Shown in pieces: positions 21,172-30,644 of a stretch of 64,000 nt of DNA. Where the stretch lies: contig ATMD01000004.1 of the NCBI GenBank assembly GCA_001856825.1, forward strand, positions 106,568 through 170,567. Direction: 5' to 3'. Source of the stretch: Thermoplasmatales archaeon I-plasma (GTDB taxonomy: Archaea; Thermoplasmatota; Thermoplasmata; Thermoplasmatales; GCA-001856825). Made by a program: the position numbers and the translations under genes. Every line of letters starts with the position of its first letter. The stretch's first letter is position 1. The notes beneath the pieces are model-generated. The model had not been told where the DNA came from, did not search any database, and saw nothing but the letters and a program-made list of their open reading frames with translations.

Positions 21172-22343
21172 ATCTTTCTCGCTTCCTCCCCAAGGAGCTC
21201 GAATGCTTCCTTCACATCTTTTTCTGCATGCTCAAAACTTATGAATATCGTCTCATCATAAGAGGGTGCAATGAATATCCCAGCATCCAGGGCTTTCTTA
21301 AACAATTTGAAATAAAGATCCTTCCTGGACCTTAGTGCATCAGAAGCCTTCTCCACACTTCCGTCAGTGAAGAAAATGGAAAGCATCCCGGTTTGTGAAT
21401 TAACTGGCAAGCCTGATTCAGTTAGACCCCTCCTTGCGATATCCGTTAGCCTTTCTAGATGGGAATAATCCTTTTTGGACAGGATTTCAAGTGTTTCAAG
21501 GCCCGCGGCCACAGATACTGGGTTTCCTGAGAAGGTACCCGCCTGGGGGAATGATCCTGACGGCCTCACTTCCTTCATTATATCCTCTTTCCCCCCGTAA
21601 GCTGCAAGTGGTAAACCTCCACCGATGATCTTTGCAAATGTTGCCAGATCGGGTTCCAGTTTCAAGTGCCGATAGTATGGATAGAAACCTGTCCTGTACC
21701 CTGTGATTACCTCGTCAAAAATCAGCAGTGTGCCTGTCCTTTCCGTTATCTCCCTTACGTTTTCAAGGAAATTCTCCTCGGGAGGAATCACGCCTATGTT
21801 ACCCATCACGGGCTCTACGATGAAACATGCGTAATCCCTCGTGGAAAGCTTTTCCCTTAGTGCTTCCGGACTGTTGAATTCAATTGACTCAACGAGATCA
21901 GAATCGAAATTGAATGGATGTGTGCCGTGATAGCCTCCCATTACCTTCAGCACCTTCCTCCTACCCGTATGGTACATTGCCAGCCTAATTGAGTGCATCG
22001 TTGCCTCAGTCCCTGAATTGACCAGCCTGACCTTATCCAGATTTGCTGATCTCGTCAGTGACTCACCTAACTTGACCTCTAGCTCAGTTGGAGCGCCGAA
22101 AACCGTTCCCTGCTTGACAGTCTCCATAATCCTCCCGACGACTCTGTTGGGAGAGTGGCCGAGGATTAGCGGGCCGTATGCGAGAAGGAAATCCTGGTAT
22201 GACTTCCCATCCACGTCCCATATCATTGCTCCTTTCCCCCTGCTTATGAACCTAGGATACGGAGGGTAGTATCTTACAGGGCTGTTCACCCCCTTCGGGA
22301 ACACCCTGGTTGACCTTTCAAACAGGTCTTTGCTGTGCTTCAG
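21156..22343 (-). CDS. hemL: Glutamate-1-semialdehyde 2,1-aminomutase; probable CTG start extending the ORF-track model by 13 codons
   Basis: GVNSPVRYYPPYPRF, LLAYGPLILGHSP, IFDEVITGYR, ATFAKIIGGGLPLAAYGG (PLP Lys). In-frame upstream LKHSKDLFERSTR matches the conserved HemL N-terminus, and no ATG/GTG/TTG lies between the upstream in-frame TGA and the internal GTG at 22304. Confidence 0.9.
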   Translation of the reverse strand: MKHSKDLFERSTRVFPKGVNSPVRYYPPYPRFISRGKGAMIWDVDGKSYQDFLLAYGPLILGHSPNRVVGRIMETVKQGTVFGAPTELEVKLGESLTRSANLDKVRLVNSGTEATMHSIRLAMYHTGRRKVLKVMGGYHGTHPFNFDSDLVESIEFNSPEALREKLSTRDYACFIVEPVMGNIGVIPPEENFLENVREITERTGTLLIFDEVITGYRTGFYPYYRHLKLEPDLATFAKIIGGGLPLAAYGGKEDIMKEVRPSGSFPQAGTFSGNPVSVAAGLETLEILSKKDYSHLERLTDIARRGLTESGLPVNSQTGMLSIFFTDGSVEKASDALRSRKDLYFKLFKKALDAGIFIAPSYDETIFISFEHAEKDVKEAFELLGEEARKIWKGT

Positions 22344-22846
22344 AAGAACACCCCTGCTAGAATTTCAGCTATCAATATTATCACCACCATAAGGGCGACT
22401 GTTATGAACGAAAGAAGGTGGGATATCCTTCTCATCCTCTTTAGTTCGTCAAATTTCCCGGCCTCTGCCAGCTTCGGGAACTTCTTGCCGTGCCAGAGGT
22501 TGTTACCGTATAGGATTCCATACATCAATGCAACTGCAACAATCTTGACTGTGAGGACATACCCCCACTGCGTATGAATGGCACTTCCAAAAGAAGTGAA
22601 ATACAAAGGGCGATAAAGGAAAACGAGGAGCAACCCGGTCAGAGTGAGAAGAATGATGGATACGTTCGTCCAGAGGGCATATTTCTTCCCCATGACCGTC
22701 ATGAACCTAGTCCTCTGCTTCTCTTCAGGGATGGCTATGCTGCTCGCGGGCCACACTATCACCCACACAAATATGGATGAACCAACAAGAAATATGGCGC
22801 AGATTACGTGAATGAAAAGGATCGTAATCATCAATAGGTCATACAT
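22340..22846 (-). CDS. CopD/HemJ-like four-TM membrane protein in the heme cluster
   Basis: 168 aa, four TMs; LMITILFIHVICAIFLVGSSIF ... YVLTVKIVAVALMYGILYGNNLWHGKKF; sits between hemL and the radical SAM gene. Confidence 0.65.
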   Translation of the reverse strand: MYDLLMITILFIHVICAIFLVGSSIFVWVIVWPASSIAIPEEKQRTRFMTVMGKKYALWTNVSIILLTLTGLLLVFLYRPLYFTSFGSAIHTQWGYVLTVKIVAVALMYGILYGNNLWHGKKFPKLAEAGKFDELKRMRRISHLLSFITVALMVVIILIAEILAGVFF

Positions 22847-22858
22847 ATGAAAACCGAA

Positions 22859-23989
22859 TCACGTGGCGCTATTCAAAGCTTTCATGGCCTTTGGGACGTA
22901 AGAACAGCGCGGGTCCTCCTGGAACATGTCGCCGTAATAGCTGTACGCCCTAGACCTTGAGCCGCCGCAAATGTCAGAATATTCACATGCACCGCATCTT
23001 CCCTTGAAATTACTCGAGTCCCTAAGCTTCACGAGTGTTTCGTTGTTCCTGTAAATATCCGCAATTGACCTCTCTTTCACGTTCCCCAGCTTGATTGGAA
23101 GGAATCCTGATGGATTCACGTCACCATTGTGTGAAACGAATATCACGCCCTTTCCATCCCTCGTCTGGCTTGTGTGCCCCTTAGGCCTGTCTCCGGGTTT
23201 GCCCAATAGCCCTATTGTTTCTTCCACTAGGCTGGAGTATAGGTTGCCCCCCCTGTAATCGCTCTTCTCCCTCTCAATGAGTATCCTCCTGAAGAATGGC
23301 GCTTCGACTGTCCTGATCGATATGCCGTACCTTGATGCGAACTCCAGATAGTTGAACACGTCTTCATATGATTCTGAGTCAAGATCCTCCCTGTCTATTC
23401 CCCTTCCTGTTTTGATAAGCGAAAATACTTCCCACGTCTTCACTTTCGTATCGATGAGTATCTTCAAGAGCTGAGGGAGTTCGTGAACATTCCTCTTGAA
23501 TACTGTAGTATTTATCTGGAGCGTGAAACCTTCCGATATGACCTTCCTCGCAAGGTCCAAGGTCTTGTCGAACGTTCCAATGTACCCCCGTAGCCAGTCG
23601 TGGGTGTCAGATGACGCCCCATCCAGGCTCAGTGACAGGGACTTCACACCGTATTTCTTCATCATTGCGAATGCCTCATCATTCAGCAGAGGGGTCGCGC
23701 TGGGTGACATGGACGCAGGAATGCCAAGCTCCTTTGTTCTCCTGAGTATATCTTCAAGCCCCCTCTTCTTCATTATGTCTCCGCCAGTCAGTATGAGCAC
23801 AGGATACGGCATCCCGAATTCCTTCACCTGCTCAACGAACGAAAGAGATTGCTCTAACGTCATCTCGTCAGGTAGTGCATCAAGGAGTGCGGATGCTCTG
23901 CAGTGTTTGCAGGCCAGGTCGCAGGCCTTGGTAGTTTCCCAGAATATGAGTATGGGCTTTGAATTATAATCTATTGGACGTGGATTCAC
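22859..23989 (-). CDS. Radical SAM/SPASM protein (TIGR04053-like, AhbD/NirJ-related)
   Basis: IFWETTKACDLACKHCRASA, LTGGDIMKK, SLSLDGASSDTHDWLRG, C-terminal GRCGACEYSDICGGSRSRAYSYYGD. Confidence 0.85.
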   Translation of the reverse strand: MNPRPIDYNSKPILIFWETTKACDLACKHCRASALLDALPDEMTLEQSLSFVEQVKEFGMPYPVLILTGGDIMKKRGLEDILRRTKELGIPASMSPSATPLLNDEAFAMMKKYGVKSLSLSLDGASSDTHDWLRGYIGTFDKTLDLARKVISEGFTLQINTTVFKRNVHELPQLLKILIDTKVKTWEVFSLIKTGRGIDREDLDSESYEDVFNYLEFASRYGISIRTVEAPFFRRILIEREKSDYRGGNLYSSLVEETIGLLGKPGDRPKGHTSQTRDGKGVIFVSHNGDVNPSGFLPIKLGNVKERSIADIYRNNETLVKLRDSSNFKGRCGACEYSDICGGSRSRAYSYYGDMFQEDPRCSYVPKAMKALNSAT

Positions 23990-24216
23990 TGATGGTTGAT
24001 TAATGAATTCTATTTAAGAGAAACGTAACTTTGTAAGTCACTCAGCATTAATTATTCTCTTTCCCTTTACAGTTCATAAGCTATATGAAGGAAGAATTGC
24101 CGCACCGTTGCAAATTTAGGAAGGGAGGTTTCATCTGGAATATTTGACTTTTCAATCCCTCTCGTTTTAATCTTAATTTCCGGAATATTTACCATTCGGG
24201 CATGTTGGCTTAAAAA

Positions 24217-24225
24217 TGATATATA
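24217..24225 (+). promoter_or_regulatory. Candidate TATA box for hemE
   Basis: tgatatata lies about 26 nt upstream of ATG 24248, as expected for a leaderless archaeal transcript. Confidence 0.4.
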
Positions 24226-24247
24226 CTCCAAAACATTGAAGAGCGGA

Positions 24248-25216
24248 ATGGAAGGGAAAAAGATACTGAAGATTGCGAAGGGAGAGCTTCAGGACAACGC
24301 AGTATGGTTCATGCGGCAAGCGGGCAGGTACCTTCCAGAGTATGATTCTCTGAAGGCAGGACGCCAGTTCGTCGATTTCCTGAATGATCCCAAGGCTATA
24401 TTTGAAGTCTCTTCGCTGCCTCTCAAGTATATTGACGTCGATGCAATCGTTGTATTCACTGACATCCTGCTACCATTTACCAGAATGGGTTATAGGGTGA
24501 AGTACGAGAACGGAATTTCTGTGATAAGGGACGAAAAAGAAGAATTAGATTATTACCACTCCCTTTCTGCCGGAATTGAAAGAATTTCAGAGGGTCATCC
24601 AGAAAAGACGATAATTGGGGTGGTTGGGGGGCCATTCACAACGCTATCATACCTTTATGATGGGGGGGACGGTGGGTACCGCAAGACCAAGGAGAAGTTG
24701 ATTTCTAGTGAATTGGAAACACTGTCCTTGTTGACAGATAAGATCGTAGAATTTGCGAAGTCACAGTCAGATGCTGGAGCGGACGTGATACAGGTCTTCG
24801 ACAGCTGGGTAGGAAATGTTTCAGAGACTTTTTACATGAAACATATCAGGGAGATGGAGTCACGTTTCCTGGAAAGGATCAAGGCACTTGGAAAACCTGT
24901 AATCTTCTACAGTGAAGGGTCATCGCACCTTTACAGGCAGTTCCTGGAGCTGGAACCGGATGTATATTCAATCGACTGGAGGGTGGACCTGGATAGATTC
25001 AGGGATATATGCAATGACTGCATAGTCCAGGGGAATTTAGATCCGAACATCCTGGGGGCTGACGACAGGTACCTGAGGGATGAGACAAGAAGGATCATGA
25101 AACAGGGGAGTAAGTTCAGGGGCCACATATTCAACCTAGGCCATGGCGTGAAACCATGGACTGACTGGAAGAAATTGGCTCTCATCGCAAAAGAGGTCCA
25201 TAAATTTGAAAGGTAA
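24248..25216 (+). CDS. hemE: Uroporphyrinogen decarboxylase
   Basis: AVWFMRQAGRYLPEY, VVGGPFTTLSYLYDGGD, NLGHGVKPWTDW. ORF track starts at TTG 24236; ATG 24248 preferred from TATA spacing. Confidence 0.94.
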   Translation: MEGKKILKIAKGELQDNAVWFMRQAGRYLPEYDSLKAGRQFVDFLNDPKAIFEVSSLPLKYIDVDAIVVFTDILLPFTRMGYRVKYENGISVIRDEKEELDYYHSLSAGIERISEGHPEKTIIGVVGGPFTTLSYLYDGGDGGYRKTKEKLISSELETLSLLTDKIVEFAKSQSDAGADVIQVFDSWVGNVSETFYMKHIREMESRFLERIKALGKPVIFYSEGSSHLYRQFLELEPDVYSIDWRVDLDRFRDICNDCIVQGNLDPNILGADDRYLRDETRRIMKQGSKFRGHIFNLGHGVKPWTDWKKLALIAKEVHKFER

Positions 25217-26051
25217 GGCTGTAGTATTGATGTATTACGGCTTCCCGGAGAAGAGGGAGGAGATGCGTGAATACCTGAAGGATATCCTTCATGGAAGGGA
25301 GCCTCCTGAAAATCTGATCAGGGAAAATCTGGAAAAGCTAGATATCATTGGAGGGGAAACGCCTTCAACAAGGATAGTGAGGAGCATTGAGGAGAAAGTT
25401 TCACGGAGACTAGAAGGCAAGGATTACAACGTTTACCTACTATCCAAGCACTACAGGCCTTCCCTAAACGAAGCATCTAGCATTATATCGGAGCAGGAGA
25501 TATACGAGGTACCCCTTTTCCCTGTCTACTCAAAGTTCATCTTTGACAGCTACTTTGATCCAGTTGAGAGGCAGTTCAGGGGAAGGAAGATGGCTAGGAT
25601 CGTGGACATTGGGTATGAAAATGGTATGATAGATTACTATAGGAGGAAGATAAGGAAGGACAAAGGAACAATCCTTACTTTTTCCGCTCACAGCATCCCC
25701 CTTGAAGGCAACGACCCTTACTCAGAATCCATCCAGAGACTTTCAAGGACTATTGCGGGCGATGAGGAATTCATCAACATTTACCACAGCCAGGGACCAT
25801 TCCATCCTAAATGGCTCACCCCTTACCCTGAATTTTCCATCTCGTATGCGAAGGAAAATGGATACGGGAAGATACAGGTCGTCCCCATAGGTTTCATATA
25901 CGAGCATATAGAGGTGCTATACGACCTAGACTACAAACTGAAAGGGGAGGCGGCAAAGCAAGGTATAGGGTACGAAAGGGTCCAGCTGCCTAACGATTCT
26001 GATGTTGTTATAGATGCGATAACAAACCTCATAGAGAAATCAAGATTCTGA
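25206..26051 (+). CDS. hemH: Ferrochelatase family protein (proto- or coproporphyrin ferrochelatase)
   Basis: KGKAVVLMYYGFPEKREEMREYLKDI, LTFSAHSIPLEGNDPY, QVVPIGFIYEHIEVLYDLD; 11-nt overlap with hemE. Confidence 0.88.
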   Translation: MKGKAVVLMYYGFPEKREEMREYLKDILHGREPPENLIRENLEKLDIIGGETPSTRIVRSIEEKVSRRLEGKDYNVYLLSKHYRPSLNEASSIISEQEIYEVPLFPVYSKFIFDSYFDPVERQFRGRKMARIVDIGYENGMIDYYRRKIRKDKGTILTFSAHSIPLEGNDPYSESIQRLSRTIAGDEEFINIYHSQGPFHPKWLTPYPEFSISYAKENGYGKIQVVPIGFIYEHIEVLYDLDYKLKGEAAKQGIGYERVQLPNDSDVVIDAITNLIEKSRF

Positions 26052-26123
26052 TTGACTGCTTCCTCTGCCATCACAGCCCGTGGAGCGAAGGAAATGATAT
26101 AGTACATGCAGCTATACTGATGT

Positions 26124-28541
26124 ATGATTGATCAGGAATTCAGGCCGTTCGCACTAACGGGGTATGAGTTTCAACTGGAAAGGGAAAAGCAGTTCAACCT
26201 GAAGAGGACTGTTATTGACATAAAGATCAATTTTGAAGAGAGGGCAATAGAAGGGAAGGTGGAATTGGACCTCAAGATGAATGCCCTTCCACAGGAATAT
26301 TTAGAGATAGACGCAACTGACATGGAGATATATAACGTATCAGTCAGGGGCGTGCCCAGGAGCTTTGATACATATACCGACAGAATAGTGGTCCATGGCG
26401 ATTTCAGGGCTTTTTCTGATTACATCATAACCATCACCTATAAGTCCCACCCCAAGAGGGGTGGGTATTTTGTTGATGACGAGGGAGGACTGCAATTCTG
26501 GACTCATGGCGAGAGCACTGACAACCACGCGTGGTTCCCATGCTTTGACTACCCGAATACAAGAAGTGCTTATGAGATAAGGGTCACCGTACCCAGGGAT
26601 TATGTTGTCATAAGCAACGGCACCCTTTCCGGCAGGGTTGATGGCGATTTCTCAACTTTTATCTTTAAGGAAGATTTCAGGTTCCCTGCTTATCTTGTGA
26701 GCGTTATAGCGGGAAAATTCAAATCAATAAGGCAGGAATGGGAGGGTATACCGATAACATCATACTTCCTTCCTAAATTTGAATCGCTTGCAGAGAGATC
26801 GTTCCAGAACTCAAAGGACATAATGGAATTCATAAGCCAGAAGACCGGTGTGAAATACCCGTATTCAAAGTATGACCAGACCTGCGTGTCACAATTTGTA
26901 ATGGGAGGAATGGAGAACATAACTGCAACGACGCTGACTGATAGAACTCTTCACAACGAGGTGGCCCACCTAGACTACCAGTCTGAGTCCCTGGTCTCCC
27001 ACGAGATGGCTCACCAGTGGTTCGGTGATTATGTGACATGCAGGGATTGGTCCCAGGCATGGCTGAACGAGGGTTTCGCAACCTTCATTGCTCTCTTATA
27101 TAGTGAAAGATTGAACGGAAAGGATGAATTCCTCGTCCAGGTGGAGAACACCAGAGAGATATACCTACAGGAATATTCCGAAAGATACGGAAGACCAATA
27201 GTGGAGAGGAAGTACAAGGAGCCTGAAGAGCTGTTCGACAGGCACCTGTACCAGAAGGCCTCCCTATTCCTGAGGTACCTGAACTTCTATCTTGGCGACA
27301 AGACGTTCTGGTCTGGAGTTAAAGAGTACCTGGAAGAGAACAAGATGAACGGAGTGTCGACTGAGGATTTCAGGAAGGCTATTTCAAATGCATCAGGTTT
27401 CTCACTTGACAGGGTATTCCATCAATTCATTGAAGAGGCAGGGCATCCTGAATTCAAGGTTGAGGAATTGCATGCAAGGGGAAGTGTGCAGATTAAGATT
27501 ACACAGACCGGAAGGTTGTTCAATTTGAGGGTACCAGTAAGGGTCTACCTGGAAGGAAAGAAGGAGGATGTGAACATCCAAATAGACGGTAAGCTTACGC
27601 AGCTTGAATTTGACAGGAAGACTTACAGAGCATTCTCGCTTGACCCGGAGAGCAATGTGCTGAGCACAATAAGAACGGAACTGTCGAGGGAGACGTATCG
27701 CTACCTTCTCCGTCATGGGGAAAGCATAATAGAAAGGGCAAGGGCAGCTGCTGGGCTAGAAAAATTCGGGATATCAGAAATTCCCTTCCTCATGGAATCG
27801 TTTGATGAAGAGAAGTTCTGGTATGTCAAAGGGAAGATAGCGGATTCGGTATCTAGAATTGGAGGAGAAAAGGCATCTCATTCCATAAGAAAGATGCTTG
27901 ATGACGCTGACTATAAAGTGAGAAGGGAAGTTGTAAAGGCAGCCTCAAACCTGAATGACGAGAAATTGTTAGGCAAGATGACGGAGATGTTTGAGAAAGA
28001 GGAGGGGTATAGACTGAAGGCAAATCTCATACAGAGTGCACAGAAAATTGGTGATGAAAAGGCGAAGGGGCTGCTTCTCAAGGGACTGGAGACAGAATCT
28101 TATGATAGCATGGTAAGAGTTGCATCCCTGAACGCACTCGGTGAGCTTGGAGAAATTTCGACGCTGGCAGATGTTAAGAAATATTTTGGCAAGGGATACG
28201 ACTGGCAAACAAGGTCTGCCGCCATTTCAGCGATATCGAAATTCTACTGGAAAGACCGCTCTGTTGCAAAAATCCTAATGAGGGCACTGGAGGATGAATA
28301 TTTCAGGGTCAGGCAAAGTGCTGCAAATGGTATCAAAGACACGAGAGACCAGCAGCTGATTTCCAAACTGTCAATATATCTTTCAAAGGAAACTGATGGA
28401 TTTGTAAAGAGAACAATGAGGGAGGCGCTTGAAACGAGGGACCAAGCGGTACCTGAATATTTCAAATCTGTAAAGGAAGAACTGGATAAACTAAAGGAGA
28501 GGGTCACTAAACTCGAAGCGAAGAAGATATCGAGGAAGTAG
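26124..28541 (+). CDS. M1 family (gluzincin) aminopeptidase with C-terminal HEAT-like repeats
   Basis: MGGMENITATT exopeptidase motif, VSHEMAHQWFGDYVTCRDWSQAWLNEGFA zinc site, C-terminal alpha-alpha repeats. Confidence 0.93.
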   Translation: MIDQEFRPFALTGYEFQLEREKQFNLKRTVIDIKINFEERAIEGKVELDLKMNALPQEYLEIDATDMEIYNVSVRGVPRSFDTYTDRIVVHGDFRAFSDYIITITYKSHPKRGGYFVDDEGGLQFWTHGESTDNHAWFPCFDYPNTRSAYEIRVTVPRDYVVISNGTLSGRVDGDFSTFIFKEDFRFPAYLVSVIAGKFKSIRQEWEGIPITSYFLPKFESLAERSFQNSKDIMEFISQKTGVKYPYSKYDQTCVSQFVMGGMENITATTLTDRTLHNEVAHLDYQSESLVSHEMAHQWFGDYVTCRDWSQAWLNEGFATFIALLYSERLNGKDEFLVQVENTREIYLQEYSERYGRPIVERKYKEPEELFDRHLYQKASLFLRYLNFYLGDKTFWSGVKEYLEENKMNGVSTEDFRKAISNASGFSLDRVFHQFIEEAGHPEFKVEELHARGSVQIKITQTGRLFNLRVPVRVYLEGKKEDVNIQIDGKLTQLEFDRKTYRAFSLDPESNVLSTIRTELSRETYRYLLRHGESIIERARAAAGLEKFGISEIPFLMESFDEEKFWYVKGKIADSVSRIGGEKASHSIRKMLDDADYKVRREVVKAASNLNDEKLLGKMTEMFEKEEGYRLKANLIQSAQKIGDEKAKGLLLKGLETESYDSMVRVASLNALGELGEISTLADVKKYFGKGYDWQTRSAAISAISKFYWKDRSVAKILMRALEDEYFRVRQSAANGIKDTRDQQLISKLSIYLSKETDGFVKRTMREALETRDQAVPEYFKSVKEELDKLKERVTKLEAKKISRK

Positions 28542-28772
28542 TGCAATATAGCCAAAGATTAACTCCAATTTATTTTCCATTAGAACGCCATTCTGCGGAA
28601 GAAAGGGCAAGTATAACCTTCTTTCCCATTTCCTATATTTCGATCAGGTAGGCCGGCCAAACTGGTGTTTTACAAAAAGCAATGTAGAACGATTTGACGC
28701 TAAATTCTACAGAGATAGAGACTTCCGGTAAAGTAAGGGTGTAATGAATTAAAAGAAAAATAATAAAGAAAA

Positions 28773-30140
28773 TTAAATTGGATTGTAATCAGCGCTCTTT
28801 GTACCCATTATGGACCAGACGGCAAATGCAAAGGAAGAGAACAACAACCAGAGACCTATTGCCTCGACTATCCACGAAAGTGTCAGCACATATACGAGAA
28901 GCCCTTCAAAACCAACTACCATTCCGGCTATTGCAATATAAGAAGGTGCTCTTAGTTTCTTTTCGCTGTTCTTTGCAAAGTAGAAAAGAATTACGAAGAA
29001 GGCTGCTGCAATTACAAGCATGAAGAATGTGTACAGAAGATGCCCATTCGTGAAGGCCATGTCGTACATGTAACCAGGACCTCCCGTAGGAGGTGTTCCT
29101 GGACTGCCGAATCCGTAGTATGATTCGTTGAATTCCATCACATACCCAACGCCTACCATCGCGGCCATTGCGCCGACCCATGTTCCTATGGCAGTTATCT
29201 GTGCGTACTTTGTTCCTTTTTGCGTATCAAGTGTTTTAATCAGGCCGATAATTGCAATTATTGCTCCAATCCCCACCAATCCTGTTTGAGAATCGTCCAG
29301 TGCGAGGCCGTTCATTCCCCCTGGACCAGAAGTGAAAATTGCAGGTATCACATAAGTGCCAAATGATGAAATCCAGTAAAGATATGACATGGATATGGTT
29401 CCGATAACGGAGATTATAAGCCCTATATTAACCGCCCATTTGTACCCAGATGGAAGTTTGTGGTAGCTAAATATCACTGCAGTTAGACCAACAATTCCAC
29501 CCATAAATGCCGGAAGCATCTGATATGAGTGAGACGTTATGAGATTCCCCAGGAATGTAGATATTCCGCCTATTGAATTCACATATGAATTGAAGAACGG
29601 AATGGCTGAATATGTGAAGAGATTTCCATACTCGTAGACCATACCAAATACTGCTGCGATTGTTGCAGAAATTGCGGCTACGATCACCAGGAGGTAGCCG
29701 GCGAGAACGTTTTTGAAATCACTTCTGTATTTGAATGGGAAAATCAGCAGACCTATTATGAGCAGTACTGCATCTAGCACCATTATGACGTCCCTGAGAG
29801 TCTGGATTCCTTCGTCTGCCAAGGCTGCAGAGGCTGGGTAGAAGAGGACCAAACCCAGGAATGAAAGCACAATTATTGGGTAGGTTGTTATTTGAACAAA
29901 ATTGTAAACACCCTTAGGCAGCTTGAATACTCTGGCAGAAATTATAATTACCAGTAGGGCCAGTGGGATCATCACTCCGTGATAGTAGTTCACGACATCC
30001 AGCGTGAAATCTCCAAGTTGGAACCAAGTTACCCCTGGAAATACGGGGCTGATGAGAAGCATGAAGACGATGTATATCATCAGTGCTATCACGTTCTTCT
30101 TTATGTCAGTGAAAAAGTTCCGGTAGGTCATTTTTTCCAA
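28773..30140 (-). CDS. Polytopic membrane protein, function unknown, with TM-located His residues
   Basis: 455 aa, about 12 hydrophobic segments; NYYHGVMIPLALLV, TSHSYQMLPAFMGG, FTNGHLLYTFFML. Confidence 0.7.
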   Translation of the reverse strand: MEKMTYRNFFTDIKKNVIALMIYIVFMLLISPVFPGVTWFQLGDFTLDVVNYYHGVMIPLALLVIIISARVFKLPKGVYNFVQITTYPIIVLSFLGLVLFYPASAALADEGIQTLRDVIMVLDAVLLIIGLLIFPFKYRSDFKNVLAGYLLVIVAAISATIAAVFGMVYEYGNLFTYSAIPFFNSYVNSIGGISTFLGNLITSHSYQMLPAFMGGIVGLTAVIFSYHKLPSGYKWAVNIGLIISVIGTISMSYLYWISSFGTYVIPAIFTSGPGGMNGLALDDSQTGLVGIGAIIAIIGLIKTLDTQKGTKYAQITAIGTWVGAMAAMVGVGYVMEFNESYYGFGSPGTPPTGGPGYMYDMAFTNGHLLYTFFMLVIAAAFFVILFYFAKNSEKKLRAPSYIAIAGMVVGFEGLLVYVLTLSWIVEAIGLWLLFSSFAFAVWSIMGTKSADYNPI

Positions 30141-30644
30141 TATAGATCACCTGAATCTGTATGTACAAGGGATTAAAAATATCTAAAGTAAACTAACGTT
30201 ATCAAGCTTAAAATCGTAACTTTTGATATTATAACCTTATGTTATTTGTTCAGCTACAAAATTATTGAAGTCTCATTACCTAACATTATCAAATCAAAGA
30301 ATCTTAAGTTAATTAAAGCATTAGGTCAAGCATCGTTGAAAACCTAAATAAACTAATGTTCCGGAGCAATCGCCTTGAGCCGATGCATCCAACATTTAGA
30401 ATTAATCATTATACAATAGCCAGATATCTCTTTCCTTCCAGGGTTATTTTTCGCACTAATACATAATTGAGCCTTGTCTGGCCACTTTCAAATTGTTTTA
30501 TTGAAATGATTATTAAGAAATAAATGCAATAGTAGGAGTGTCTAAAGAGAACAACACAGTCATCATATCTAAAATCTTATGTCAGATGGTGTTGCCCAAT
30601 CTCTAAGATAGATTAATATCTGCTTTCGAACTCATTCCCTCAGG

